Source of the DNA: Micavibrio_C sp964577255 | Lineage (GTDB): Bacteria; Pseudomonadota; Alphaproteobacteria; Micavibrionales; Micavibrionaceae | DNA length: 11,978 nucleotides | Assembly: GCA_964577255.1 (NCBI GenBank) | Contig: CAZNYM010000049.1 | Location: forward strand, 1 to 11,978 | Reading direction: 5' to 3' | Part shown: positions 1-8,357 of the stretch, in pieces | How the letters are laid out: every line of letters begins with the position of its first letter | How positions within the stretch are numbered: the first letter of the stretch is position 1 | Made by a program: the position numbers and the translations under genes | Notes under the pieces: model-generated | What the model was told of the DNA's origin: nothing | The model's database searches: none | The model's input: only the letters and a program-made list of their open reading frames with translations

Positions 1-707
1 GCGACCAGGAAGGCCAGGACGTGCTCTTCTTCGTCGACAACATCTTCCGCTTCACCCAGGCAGGCGCGGAAGTGTCGGCTCTGCTCGGCCGTATTCCTTC
101 GGCCGTGGGTTATCAGCCGACCCTGTCGACCGACATGGGCGCGCTGCAGGAGCGCATCACCTCGACCAACAAGGGTTCGATCACCTCGGTCCAGGCCGTT
201 TACGTGCCGGCCGACGACCTGACCGACCCGGCCCCGGCCACCACCTTCTCGCACCTTGACGCAACCACGGTTCTGTCGCGCCAGATCGCGGAACTGGGCA
301 TCTATCCAGCGGTCGATCCGCTTGATTCCACCTCGCGCATCCTCGATCCGCGCGTGGTCGGTGAGGATCACTACCGCTGCGCCACCGATGTGCAGAAAAC
401 CCTGCAGCAATACAAAGCGCTGCAGGATATCATCGCCATCCTGGGCATGGACGAGCTTTCGGAAGACGACAAGCTGGTCGTCGCCCGCGCGCGCAAGATC
501 CAGCGTTTCCTGTCGCAGCCGTTCCACGTTGCCGAAGTCTTCACCGGCTCGCCCGGGAAGTTCGTCGAGCTCAAGGATACGATCGCGGGCTTCCGCGCCA
601 TCGTCGACGGCAAATACGACCACCTACCCGAAGCCGCCTTCTATATGGTCGGCAGCATCGAGGAAGCTGAGGCCAAAGCCCGCAAAATGGCTGCCGAGGC
701 GGCGTAG
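1..707 (+). CDS. atpD: ATP synthase F1 subunit beta, C-terminal part (5' end outside window)
   Basis: Catalytic beta subunit of the F1 sector of F1Fo ATP synthase, which makes ATP on the cytoplasmic face of the inner membrane. The reading frame is already open at base 3, and 234 residues are visible out of roughly 470 in the family. The Walker A loop therefore lies upstream. Visible hallmarks are the Walker B strand ending in FFVDN, then IFRFTQAGAEVSALLGR, the stretch GYQPTLSTDMGALQERI, and SQPFHVAEVFTG. The DELSEED lever, which contacts gamma and epsilon, reads DELSEDD here (bases 450-470), a conservative last-acid change. The gene is followed 22 bases later by atpC, the usual operon order. 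Identity is certain; only the start is missing. Confidence 0.98.
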   Translation, partial: DQEGQDVLFFVDNIFRFTQAGAEVSALLGRIPSAVGYQPTLSTDMGALQERITSTNKGSITSVQAVYVPADDLTDPAPATTFSHLDATTVLSRQIAELGIYPAVDPLDSTSRILDPRVVGEDHYRCATDVQKTLQQYKALQDIIAILGMDELSEDDKLVVARARKIQRFLSQPFHVAEVFTGSPGKFVELKDTIAGFRAIVDGKYDHLPEAAFYMVGSIEEAEAKARKMAAEAA

Positions 708-716
708 GCGACAATA

Positions 717-722
717 AAAGGA
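717..722 (+). promoter_or_regulatory. Ribosome binding site of atpC
   Basis: AAAGGA lies 7 bases before the ATG at 730, in the short gap between atpD and atpC. It supports the chosen atpC start. Confidence 0.7.
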
Positions 723-729
723 AAACGAG

Positions 730-1143
730 ATGCAGGCGCAAAGCAAAACCTTCACCTTCGAACTCGTCTCCCCGGAGCGCAAGCTTTTCTCCGGTCCCGT
801 GCGCATGGTCGAGATACCGGGCGAGGAGGGCGATTTTGGCGTGCTGCCGGGCCACTCCGCGCTGGTGGCTTCGATCCGCCCCGGCGTGATCCGCGTGACC
901 CTGGCCGAAGGCGGGGAACCGCGCCGCGTGTTCGTGGCAGGCGGGTTTGCCGATGTTTCGCCCGCCAACTGCACGGTGCTGTCCGAGGAGGCGGTGGATG
1001 TGAAGGATCTCGATCCTGCCGTCCTTGCCCGGGACCTCAAAAACCTCGAGGAAGATCTGAATCTTGCCAAAGACGACGGCGCCCGGGCCCGCATCCGCCG
1101 CCAGATCATGCTGGCCCAGGCGCGGCTGCGCGCGGCTGCGTAA
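730..1143 (+). CDS. atpC: ATP synthase F1 subunit epsilon
   Basis: Epsilon subunit of F1Fo ATP synthase. It sits on the central stalk with gamma and can restrain ATP hydrolysis through its C-terminal helices. The protein is 137 residues, normal for the family. The N-terminal beta-sandwich (about residues 5-90) carries the family signature EGDFGVLPGHSALVASIRPG and the strand VFVAGGFADVS. The C-terminal helical part (about 95-137) is complete and ends in an Arg/Ala-rich helix. The start at 730 has a good ribosome binding site, and it follows atpD by 22 bases, so the two are co-transcribed. No convincing terminator hairpin follows; the next 56 bases hold only a CCCCGGGG palindrome. Confidence 0.97.
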   Translation: MQAQSKTFTFELVSPERKLFSGPVRMVEIPGEEGDFGVLPGHSALVASIRPGVIRVTLAEGGEPRRVFVAGGFADVSPANCTVLSEEAVDVKDLDPAVLARDLKNLEEDLNLAKDDGARARIRRQIMLAQARLRAAA

Positions 1144-1199
1144 CCTTTCATAAACCAATCCCTTACCAAAGTTTAAGCCGCCCCGGGGCATAATGGGTT

Positions 1200-1517
1200 A
1201 TGGCCCGCGACGCGCTTTGCATCTACTTCACCCCCTCTGACGGGCGCAATCCCGGCGACATCAGCCGCCATATGCACGCGATCGATGCGGCTTTGCACGA
1301 AGGGACGGGGGGCGAGGTCGCCATCATGGCCGACCCCGTCAATGCGGCGCAGTTCCTGGCCGTCTTGCCACCCGGCATCGCGGAAGCGGCGGCGCAGGGT
1401 CTGGCCGTTCGTCTGCAGGATATATGCGATGAAAATGCCCGTCCGGTGCTCGAGGCCTGGGCCGGGCGCACGCCCTCGGCGATCAGCCCGCTGCCGAAAG
1501 GCCCGGCGCGGCCCTGA
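1200..1517 (+). CDS. Small hypothetical protein, 105 aa
   Basis: I do not recognise this protein. It begins MARDALCIYFTPSDG and contains a plausible soluble alpha/beta pattern (hydrophobic segments GEVAIMADPVNAAQFLAVLPPG and AAAQGLAVRLQDI), ending in a Pro-rich tail (SPLPKGPARP). It has no signal peptide or membrane segment. There is no good Shine-Dalgarno sequence before the ATG; CATAAT at 1189-1194 could be a -10 box that would make the mRNA nearly leaderless, but no matching -35 was found. It lies 56 bases after atpC and could be read from the atp operon. Its last 35 bases overlap the 3' end of the minus-strand TrpE/PabB-like gene. The composition looks protein-like rather than like a shadow of another frame, but the evidence is only moderate. 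Confidence 0.5.
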   Translation: MARDALCIYFTPSDGRNPGDISRHMHAIDAALHEGTGGEVAIMADPVNAAQFLAVLPPGIAEAAAQGLAVRLQDICDENARPVLEAWAGRTPSAISPLPKGPARP

Positions 1518-2832
1518 GGCCTGCTTCCATGATCTGCGCCGCCTGCTGGTCGCAGCGCTTGGCGGCATCATCGGCCGAGGTTTCGCTCACGACATCCACG
1601 CCCAGGCGCAGCGTCATGATATCGTCTTCCATCATGAACACGGGATCGCTCCAGGCCAGCGCCCCGCGGCCGTCGAAGCCGGCGAAGCCGTAAGCGCCGC
1701 CGCTCAAGGTCCGCGGGCCGTTTTCAAAACGGTGCAGCAGGCTGGCCGCCCGCGCCGGCGGCTGGCCCAGCATGCGCCCGCCGCCGGTCATGAGCCCCAG
1801 AGCGGTGCGCAGGCCTTCGGGCGCCCGGCCCGAGAAATAAAGTCCGGCAATGTGATCGGCGCCGGTCGCGGCGGTGAAGGATACTTCTCGCACATCGGTC
1901 ACGCCCGTTTCATAAAGCGCCATCCGCAGGGCTTTGGTGGCCGGGTGGCGGTTGAAGGCGGCGTCGCGCAGGGAACGGCCCACGGTTTCATCGCGCAGGC
2001 TGCCTTCGCGCCGTGGCTGGCTTTCAAGCGTCAGGGCCAGGCCCAGCGCCCGGTCGGGCCCGAGGATCAGACCTTCCGGGCCGCAGGCCGTCAGGCCGAT
2101 GGCGCCGAAATGTCCCTGGGCCATGCACGGCGCACCCAGACCCACGCGCAGGCGGGCATAATGGTGCAGCGGGTCGAACCCGGCGGGCACAAGCGCCCGG
2201 TATTGCCGCATCAGCCGCAGGAACGAAACCGCGCCGCTGTGCGCGCAATCCACGCTTTCGCGGATCATGGCGGTGAAGCGCTCGCGGGTGCAGGATTCCT
2301 GCCACAGCGGCGCCGGCTGTAGCGATTCCATGTCGGGCTCGTAAGCCTCGGCCAGTAGCCGCAAAGCGTGCTCGTGCCGGGCGCGGGCGTGTTCCTCGCT
2401 GATGGCGGCGCTGAAGAACCATGCCGCCTTGTTCTCGTGATCGAAAACGAAACCCTGGTCGTATATGCCGGCGAGGAACGCGGGGCCGGGCGCGCCGGGC
2501 AGGGTCGCGCCGAAGAAACCCACCGCGCCGCCCTGGAAGGCGGGCAAAGTGGGATCGGGCAGGAAACGTCCGCCCCAGGCCTCGACTCGCTCCGCCAGCA
2601 GCGAAAGCGTGTCGATGTTCTCGAGCGTCACCTGCTGTTCGCGGTTGGTGACCAGAACCTGCGTGCCCGTGCTCTCAAGCGTCTCGACCGGCGCGAACAC
2701 CACCACGCTCTGCGGCGCGGGGGCGGGGCCTTCCAGGATCTGGCTGTAGGGAAAGCGGCGCACCGCGGCATAGCAGGGCAGCACGCCTGTCTCGTAAGCC
2801 AGGGGAAAAGCGTAAACCGTTCTTGAAATCAT
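1483..2832 (-). CDS. Degenerate chorismate-binding enzyme (TrpE/PabB-like), probably catalytically altered
   Basis: A 449-residue protein with the layout of anthranilate synthase component I or aminodeoxychorismate synthase component I. Residues 99-108 (FQGGAVGFFG) match the N-terminal TrpE signature. Residues 182-200 and 220-229 match the start of the chorismate-binding domain (DPLHHYARLR), 250-253 (CGPE) match the SPE motif, and 376-388 (LSGGAYGFAGFDG) match GPYGGAVGYFGFDG. The active-site motifs are badly eroded. PIAGTxPRG is replaced around 270-277, AEHxMIVDLxRND is absent around 296-313, and SGAPK reads LGQPP (355-359). IRT reads SDP, and the metal-binding YEET block reads roughly AKRC (424-427). 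The histidine of the VxHL motif seems kept (ADHI, 325-328). The ATG is the furthest upstream possible because a stop lies just before it, and an AAAGG abuts it, so initiation looks weak. The fold assignment is good. Function is unknown: it may be a divergent enzyme, a regulator or a decaying paralogue. Confidence 0.8.
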   Translation of the reverse strand: MISRTVYAFPLAYETGVLPCYAAVRRFPYSQILEGPAPAPQSVVVFAPVETLESTGTQVLVTNREQQVTLENIDTLSLLAERVEAWGGRFLPDPTLPAFQGGAVGFFGATLPGAPGPAFLAGIYDQGFVFDHENKAAWFFSAAISEEHARARHEHALRLLAEAYEPDMESLQPAPLWQESCTRERFTAMIRESVDCAHSGAVSFLRLMRQYRALVPAGFDPLHHYARLRVGLGAPCMAQGHFGAIGLTACGPEGLILGPDRALGLALTLESQPRREGSLRDETVGRSLRDAAFNRHPATKALRMALYETGVTDVREVSFTAATGADHIAGLYFSGRAPEGLRTALGLMTGGGRMLGQPPARAASLLHRFENGPRTLSGGAYGFAGFDGRGALAWSDPVFMMEDDIMTLRLGVDVVSETSADDAAKRCDQQAAQIMEAGLRAAPGLSAAG

Positions 2833-2864
2833 CCTTTATTTCTATAGGGTTTTATCCGGTCTTT

Positions 2865-2888
2865 AAAGCGGTTAATTACACCGTTTTT
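2865..2888 (+). terminator. Possible intrinsic terminator or attenuator hairpin before the aminotransferase gene
   Basis: AAAGCGGT (2865-2872) can pair with ACCGTTTT (2880-2887) around a 7-base loop, with one G-T pair, and the 3' arm runs into a tract of seven T (2884-2890). This is terminator-like on the + strand. It sits in the 129-base gap between two divergent genes, so there is no + strand gene just upstream for it to end. It could stop antisense read-through across the TrpE/PabB-like gene or act in a leader. The stem is short and AT-rich, so confidence is low. Confidence 0.35.
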
Positions 2889-2961
2889 TTGTTTACGGAA
2901 TGGCGGGTTTATGGTGATATGGCCGCGCTTTCGCAACCGGAAACCGTATAAAAGAGTAGCC

Positions 2962-4179
2962 ATGTCCATCCTCGCCCGCCGCCTCAGCGTCATCAAGCCG
3001 TCCCCCACCATCGCCGTTGCCGCCAAAGCCGCCGCCCTCAAGGCCGAGGGGCGCGACATCATCGCTCTGGGCCTAGGCGAGCCCGATTACGATACGCCGG
3101 ATTTCATCAAGGACGCCGCCATCGCCGCGATCAGAAAGGGCGACACCAAATACACCGCCGTCGACGGCACGCCCGCGCTCAAGGATGCCATCATCGCCAA
3201 GTTCAAACGCGACAACAACCTGACCTACACCCGCGAGCAGATCAGCGTGGGCGTGGGCGGCAAGCAGGTGCTGTTCAACGCCCTCATGGCCACCGTCAAT
3301 CCGGGCGACGAGGTGATTATTCCCGCGCCTTACTGGGTGTCATACCCCGACATGGTGCTGCTGGCCGAAGGCAAGCCCGTGATCGTCAAATGTAGCGAGC
3401 AGAACAAGTTCAAGCTCCAACCCGCCGATCTTGAAAAAGCGATCACGCCCCAAACCAAATGGCTGATCCTCAATTCACCCTCGAACCCGACCGGTGCAGC
3501 CTACAGCCGCGAAGAAATGAAGGCCCTAACCGACGTGCTGCTGCGCCACCCGCATGTCTGGGTCATGACCGACGATATCTATGAATGCCTGGTCTATGAC
3601 GGCTTCAAGTTCCACACCGCCGCCGAAGTCGAGCCGAAACTCTACGAGCGCGCGCTCACGGTCAACGGCGTATCCAAGGCCTATTCCATGACCGGCTGGC
3701 GCATCGGCTATGCCGGCGGCGCGAAAGAAGTTATCAAGGCCATGGCTGTGCTGCAGTCGCAAAGCACCTTCAACCCGGCCTCGATCTCCCAGGCCGCCGC
3801 CGCCGCCGCGCTCAACGGCGATCAAAGCTTCCTCAACGAATGGCGCGCCACCTACAAGCGCCGTCGCGACCTCGTCGCCGGGCGCATAAACGCGATCAAG
3901 GGGCTTTCGTGCCCGCTGCCCGAGGGCGCTTTCTACGTCTATGTCTCCTGCGCCGCTTTCATCGGCAGCCGCACGCCGCAGGGCAAGACGATCGAAAACG
4001 ATACCGATTTCGTGACCTATCTGCTGGAATCCGAGGGCGTAGCCTGCGTGCAGGGCGAGGCTTTCGGCCTGGCGCCTTACTTCCGCATCTCCTATGCGAC
4101 GTCCGACGCCCTGCTCGAGGAAGCCTGCAAACGCATTGAGCGCGCCTGCGGCGCGCTCAAGATGCGGGCGGCGGCGTAA
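2962..4179 (+). CDS. Pyridoxal phosphate-dependent class I aminotransferase, aspartate aminotransferase type
   Basis: A fold-type I aminotransferase of 405 residues. It most resembles the class Ib aspartate aminotransferases, which move the amino group between aspartate and 2-oxoglutarate in the cytoplasm. Visible motifs are the N-terminal MSILARRLSVIKPSPT, the GLGEPDYDTP substrate loop, APYWVSYPDM, the cofactor segment NSPSNPTG, and the Schiff-base lysine K239 in GVSKAYSMTGWRIGY. The carboxylate-binding arginine is R375 in PYFRISYA. The frame is open back to 2911, but the start at 2962 is chosen because family homology begins at MSILARR and the 17 upstream residues are Arg/Lys-rich and unlike the family. 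The ribosome binding site is weak (AAAGAG at 2951-2956). Its stop lies 6 bases from that of the convergent gene. Aspartate specificity, perhaps shared with prephenate or aromatic acids, is inferred from similarity. Confidence 0.93.
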   Translation: MSILARRLSVIKPSPTIAVAAKAAALKAEGRDIIALGLGEPDYDTPDFIKDAAIAAIRKGDTKYTAVDGTPALKDAIIAKFKRDNNLTYTREQISVGVGGKQVLFNALMATVNPGDEVIIPAPYWVSYPDMVLLAEGKPVIVKCSEQNKFKLQPADLEKAITPQTKWLILNSPSNPTGAAYSREEMKALTDVLLRHPHVWVMTDDIYECLVYDGFKFHTAAEVEPKLYERALTVNGVSKAYSMTGWRIGYAGGAKEVIKAMAVLQSQSTFNPASISQAAAAAALNGDQSFLNEWRATYKRRRDLVAGRINAIKGLSCPLPEGAFYVYVSCAAFIGSRTPQGKTIENDTDFVTYLLESEGVACVQGEAFGLAPYFRISYATSDALLEEACKRIERACGALKMRAAA

Positions 4180-4185
4180 GCGCGC

Positions 4186-4899
4186 CTATTTCGGGGCGGC
4201 GGAAACCTTCTGGATAGGAGGAGCCCAGCCGTCAAAGCCCTGCAGGGTTTCCATGTGTCCTGAAAGGCGCGCGGTTTCCTTTTCATCCAGCTTGATGCCG
4301 AAAAGAGCATTTAGCTCGACGGAGGAATCGACACAAAACTGCGGTTGCGATAGCGCGGTGTAAGTGCCGTATTCAAGAAGGTCAAGGCGGCTTTTGGGGA
4401 AACCCATTTCTTCCTCGGCTTGCGCGATCATTCGGGCGGCGCCCTGCGGATCGGATTCGAAGATGCCTAACCCATATTTCCGAGTGACTCTGTCCATGGC
4501 CTCGTAGCGCAGATTGATATCAGGCATCATCAGGGAGGCGCCCATGTTGGCACTGCAGGTCATGAAGTAATTGCTGATGGTGCTGCGCAGGGTCAATCCC
4601 CCCTCACCAGGCAAAAGGTCATACATCTTGTGAGGATTTTCCTGCAGGTATTCCTCGGCTTGATTGGCAAAACCCTGAGCGTAGCCCATGACCTGACCGT
4701 AGGTTTCGAACAGGCAATCCAGCTGTTTTTCTTTTTGCTCGGCGGGTGTACCGGCCCTCATGCGCTCATAGCCGCACAGAGTTTTTAGGCGTGTGTGCGT
4801 AAGCGGTTCGGCTTGTGTTTCCGGAGCGTCCGGTGCCGCGGTGGCGGCAAGCGGCAGACAAAGTGTCAAAGCGGCAGCGAATTTTCCTGATGCTGACAT
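4186..4899 (-). CDS. Secreted hypothetical protein, 237 aa
   Basis: I do not recognise this family. The first 22 or so residues look like a Sec signal peptide: K6, then a hydrophobic core (AAALTLCLPLAATAA) ending in small residues before PDAPETQ. There is no proper lipobox, so signal peptidase I cleavage and a periplasmic location are likely. The mature part is mainly helical and hydrophilic, with four cysteines (C42, C62, C115, C189) that could form two disulfides in the periplasm. The segment around 67-84 (YGQVMGYAQGFANQAEEY) is Gln/Gly/Tyr-rich. The start has a strong Shine-Dalgarno sequence, AGGGAG (4910-4915 on this strand), about 10 bases upstream. The gene is convergent with the aminotransferase and divergent from the GGDEF gene. 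Sampled lines give about 48-57% GC against about 62% next door, which may mean weaker codon selection or later acquisition. Confidence 0.8.
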   Translation of the reverse strand: MSASGKFAAALTLCLPLAATAAPDAPETQAEPLTHTRLKTLCGYERMRAGTPAEQKEKQLDCLFETYGQVMGYAQGFANQAEEYLQENPHKMYDLLPGEGGLTLRSTISNYFMTCSANMGASLMMPDINLRYEAMDRVTRKYGLGIFESDPQGAARMIAQAEEEMGFPKSRLDLLEYGTYTALSQPQFCVDSSVELNALFGIKLDEKETARLSGHMETLQGFDGWAPPIQKVSAAPK

Positions 4900-5027
4900 A
4901 GCGACGTTACTCCCTGTAGATACGTTTATTATGTTTATCCCTAGCAGATTTTTTTAGAAAGAAAAGCAGTTATTTTGCGCAATTATATTTCTCTCGTGCC
5001 ATCGCCATGTCATGATCCTGCGGAAAC

Positions 5028-5036
5028 TGGTACAAT
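5028..5036 (+). promoter_or_regulatory. Possible extended -10 promoter element of the GGDEF gene
   Basis: TGGTACAAT has an upstream TG and a five-of-six -10 hexamer (TACAAT at 5031-5036). It lies 27 bases before the ATG at 5064. No good -35 was found at 16-18 base spacing, which fits an extended -10 promoter but leaves the call tentative. Between it and the start, CCCG (5039-5042) and CGGG (5053-5056) flank a T-rich loop. Confidence 0.4.
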
Positions 5037-5063
5037 CGCCCGGTTTTTTGAACGGGACGGCCC

Positions 5064-5981
5064 ATGACCCTTTCCTACGAAGTCGACAGCAAACTCAAGA
5101 CGCTGGCCCCGGTGCTGGACGAACACGCCGACTGGTACAGCCGGGTGATGCGGCGCATCTTCTATCCCGAATATGTCCGCGAGGAATTCGACGCGCCCGC
5201 CAGCTTCACCGTGTGGGTCCAGCAGGCGGCGCAGGACGGTTTTATCGGCAAGGTCACGCTCGACCGCCTGGTGGGGCTGCACGCCGAACTTCACCACACC
5301 GCCGAGGCGCTGATGCGTGATGTGCTGCGTTCCGGCACCAAGGCCGACTTCAAACACTATGACGAGCTTTCCAACCTTTACGACGATTTCATCTATCAGC
5401 TGCGCCGCCTCGAGCACGATGCGGTGATGGCCGACAGCGGCCTTGATACCGTCACCGGCCTGCGCAGCCGCAAGGCGATGCTGGTCGACCTGCAGCGGGA
5501 AATGGAGCGCCGCACCCGCCGGGGCAAGCCGTTCTGCCTGGTGCTCTCCCGCATCGACAATTACGAATCCGTGCGTCAGGCCGTGACCGAGGAGCGCGAC
5601 CGCGAAATCGTCATGACGGTCGCCCGCCTGATCAAAAAATGCATCCGTTCGTTCGACGACGCCTACCGCTCGGGCGACGGCGAGTTCATCATGAGCCTCA
5701 AGCACTCCGACATATCGGGCGGCGCCGCCGCTATCAACCGCCTGCAGCGTTTCATGGACGACGAGAAGATCGTGGTCGAGCAACCGGGCGGGCGTCCCTT
5801 CGAGTTGACGGTTTCAAGCTGCGTGGCCGAGCCGCTGCCGGGCGATACGCTTGAGGAGATGCTCCGCAACATGCGCAACGACCTGCATAAATTCAAGGAA
5901 AACGAAGGCGGAACCATGGTCGAGTATTTCGAGCAGAGCCCGCTGTCGCGCTATGTCAACGAGATGGACAGCAAGAAGTAA
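5064..5981 (+). CDS. CZB-like / degenerate GGDEF protein, likely c-di-GMP receptor rather than cyclase
   Basis: A soluble 305-residue protein in two parts. Residues 1-115 are helical and place H21, W51, H73 and H77 (HxxxH) much like the zinc ligands of the CZB domain of E. coli DgcZ. The cysteine expected near 46-47 is Ala/Ser. A linker leads to a GGDEF domain (about 126-290) beginning DTVTGLRSRKAML. The signature is GDGEF (204-208), so the metal-binding acid of GG(D/E)EF is Gly and the second Gly is Asp. The usual DxD metal motif reads RID (163-165), and the conserved Asn after it is lost. The inhibitory-site motif RxxD is intact as RSFD (195-198) at the canonical spacing before the signature. 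Cyclase activity is therefore unlikely, but c-di-GMP binding at the I-site is plausible. upp follows after 18 bases, suggesting co-transcription. The GGDEF assignment is strong; the CZB assignment is tentative. Confidence 0.85.
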   Translation: MTLSYEVDSKLKTLAPVLDEHADWYSRVMRRIFYPEYVREEFDAPASFTVWVQQAAQDGFIGKVTLDRLVGLHAELHHTAEALMRDVLRSGTKADFKHYDELSNLYDDFIYQLRRLEHDAVMADSGLDTVTGLRSRKAMLVDLQREMERRTRRGKPFCLVLSRIDNYESVRQAVTEERDREIVMTVARLIKKCIRSFDDAYRSGDGEFIMSLKHSDISGGAAAINRLQRFMDDEKIVVEQPGGRPFELTVSSCVAEPLPGDTLEEMLRNMRNDLHKFKENEGGTMVEYFEQSPLSRYVNEMDSKK

Positions 5982-5999
5982 CAGGAAGCGACCGCGGCG

Positions 6000-6656
6000 A
6001 TGAAGCAGCATGCCACCTTTCAGAATCTATACGTGGCCGACCATCCGCTGATCCTGCACAAGCTCAGCCTGATGCGCGATGTTTCGTGCAACAAGGCGCT
6101 GTTCAAGGCGCTGCTCAAGGAGATCGCGCTGCTGATGGGTTACGAGCTCACGCGCCCGCTGCCGATGACCACACGCCCGATCCAGACGCCGCTGTGCGCT
6201 TACGATGCGCCCGTCATCGACGGCAAGAAACCGGTGATCGTGCCGATCCTGCGCGCGGGCCTGGGCATGGCCGAAGGGCTCGAGGAGCTGATGCCCGCCG
6301 CGCGCGTGGGCCATATAGGCCTGTACCGCGACCCTGAGACCAAGGAACCGGTCGAGTATCTGGTCAAGCTTCCCGACGCTGCCGAGCGGCTGTTCATTCT
6401 GGTCGATCCCATGCTCGCGACCGGCCATTCCGCCAGGCACGCCCTCGATGTTTTGGTTCGCCACGGCGCCCGGCCGGAAAAGATCCGCTTCATGGTTCTG
6501 GTGGCGGCGCCCGAGGGCGTGGCGGTGTTGCAAGAGGCCTACCCCGCCGTGAAAATTTATACAGCCGCGCTAGATAACCATTTGAACGAAAACAAATATA
6601 TCGTGCCGGGCCTGGGCGATTCCGGGGACCGGCTGTTCGGTACCAAGCACGCCTGA
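6000..6656 (+). CDS. upp: Uracil phosphoribosyltransferase
   Basis: Converts uracil and PRPP to UMP in the cytoplasm (pyrimidine salvage). The protein is 218 residues, slightly longer than the usual 208 or so. Hallmarks in order are ADHPLILHKLSLMRD near the N-terminus, the VPILRAGLGMAEGL segment, the YRDPETKEPVEY flap region, the PRPP-binding loop ILVDPMLATGHSA, and the uracil-recognition C-terminus LNENKYIVPGLGDSGDRLFGT. All key motifs are intact, so it should be active. A Shine-Dalgarno-like AGGAAG at 5983-5988 lies 11 bases before the ATG, a little far. It follows the GGDEF-like gene by 18 bases and probably shares its transcript. No uraA-type permease or pyrR is nearby. Identity is firm. 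Confidence 0.97.
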   Translation: MKQHATFQNLYVADHPLILHKLSLMRDVSCNKALFKALLKEIALLMGYELTRPLPMTTRPIQTPLCAYDAPVIDGKKPVIVPILRAGLGMAEGLEELMPAARVGHIGLYRDPETKEPVEYLVKLPDAAERLFILVDPMLATGHSARHALDVLVRHGARPEKIRFMVLVAAPEGVAVLQEAYPAVKIYTAALDNHLNENKYIVPGLGDSGDRLFGTKHA

Positions 6657-6661
6657 AGCCC

Positions 6662-6680
6662 CCGTTTTTCCAGAAAACGG
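6662..6680. terminator. Inverted repeat after upp, weak terminator candidate
   Basis: CCGTTTT (6662-6668) and AAAACGG (6674-6680) form a perfect 7-base-pair stem with a 5-base loop, starting 5 bases after the upp stop. No T tract follows on the + strand, and the stem has only three G-C pairs, so it would be a weak or Rho-assisted terminator, or an mRNA-end stabiliser. Confidence 0.3.
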
Positions 6681-6714
6681 ACTAAGTTACGGTTTCATAA
6701 AGGATTTCCGGCGT

Positions 6715-8319
<1,605 letters not shown>

Positions 8320-8323
8320 ATTC

Positions 8324-8340
8324 TTCCCCTGACAAGGGAA
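8324..8340. repeat. Short inverted repeat between the kinase and fur
   Basis: TTCCC (8324-8328) and GGGAA (8336-8340) flank 7 bases in the 38-base gap before fur. It could be a small operator or a stem in the transcript, or chance. It lacks a T tract and does not resemble the classical AT-rich Fur box. Confidence 0.25.
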
Positions 8341-8357
8341 CTCTGGAGAAAACGGCC

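Noticed and set aside
1285..2322. 345-codon + strand open frame
   Set aside because: It is antisense to the TrpE/PabB-like gene, which has recognisable fold signatures. The + frame product is Arg/His/Ala-rich and resembles nothing.
4180..4185. Bidirectional terminator between the aminotransferase and the secreted-protein gene
   Set aside because: The gap is six bases and no stem-loop could be found around the two stops.
4899..5063. Small regulatory RNA in the AT-rich gap between the secreted-protein gene and the GGDEF gene
   Set aside because: The gap is only 164 bases and is explained by two divergent promoters and leaders. Only a short TTGCGCAA palindrome (4975-4982) was seen, with no stable hairpin plus T tract.
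5010..5783. 257-codon minus-strand open frame opposite the GGDEF-like gene
   Set aside because: The + strand frame contains the RxxD and GDGEF motifs at correct spacing, and the antisense product has no family motif.
5064..5981. Annotating the GGDEF protein as an active diguanylate cyclase
   Set aside because: The metal-binding acid of the signature and the first Asp of the DxD motif are both replaced, so catalysis is unlikely.
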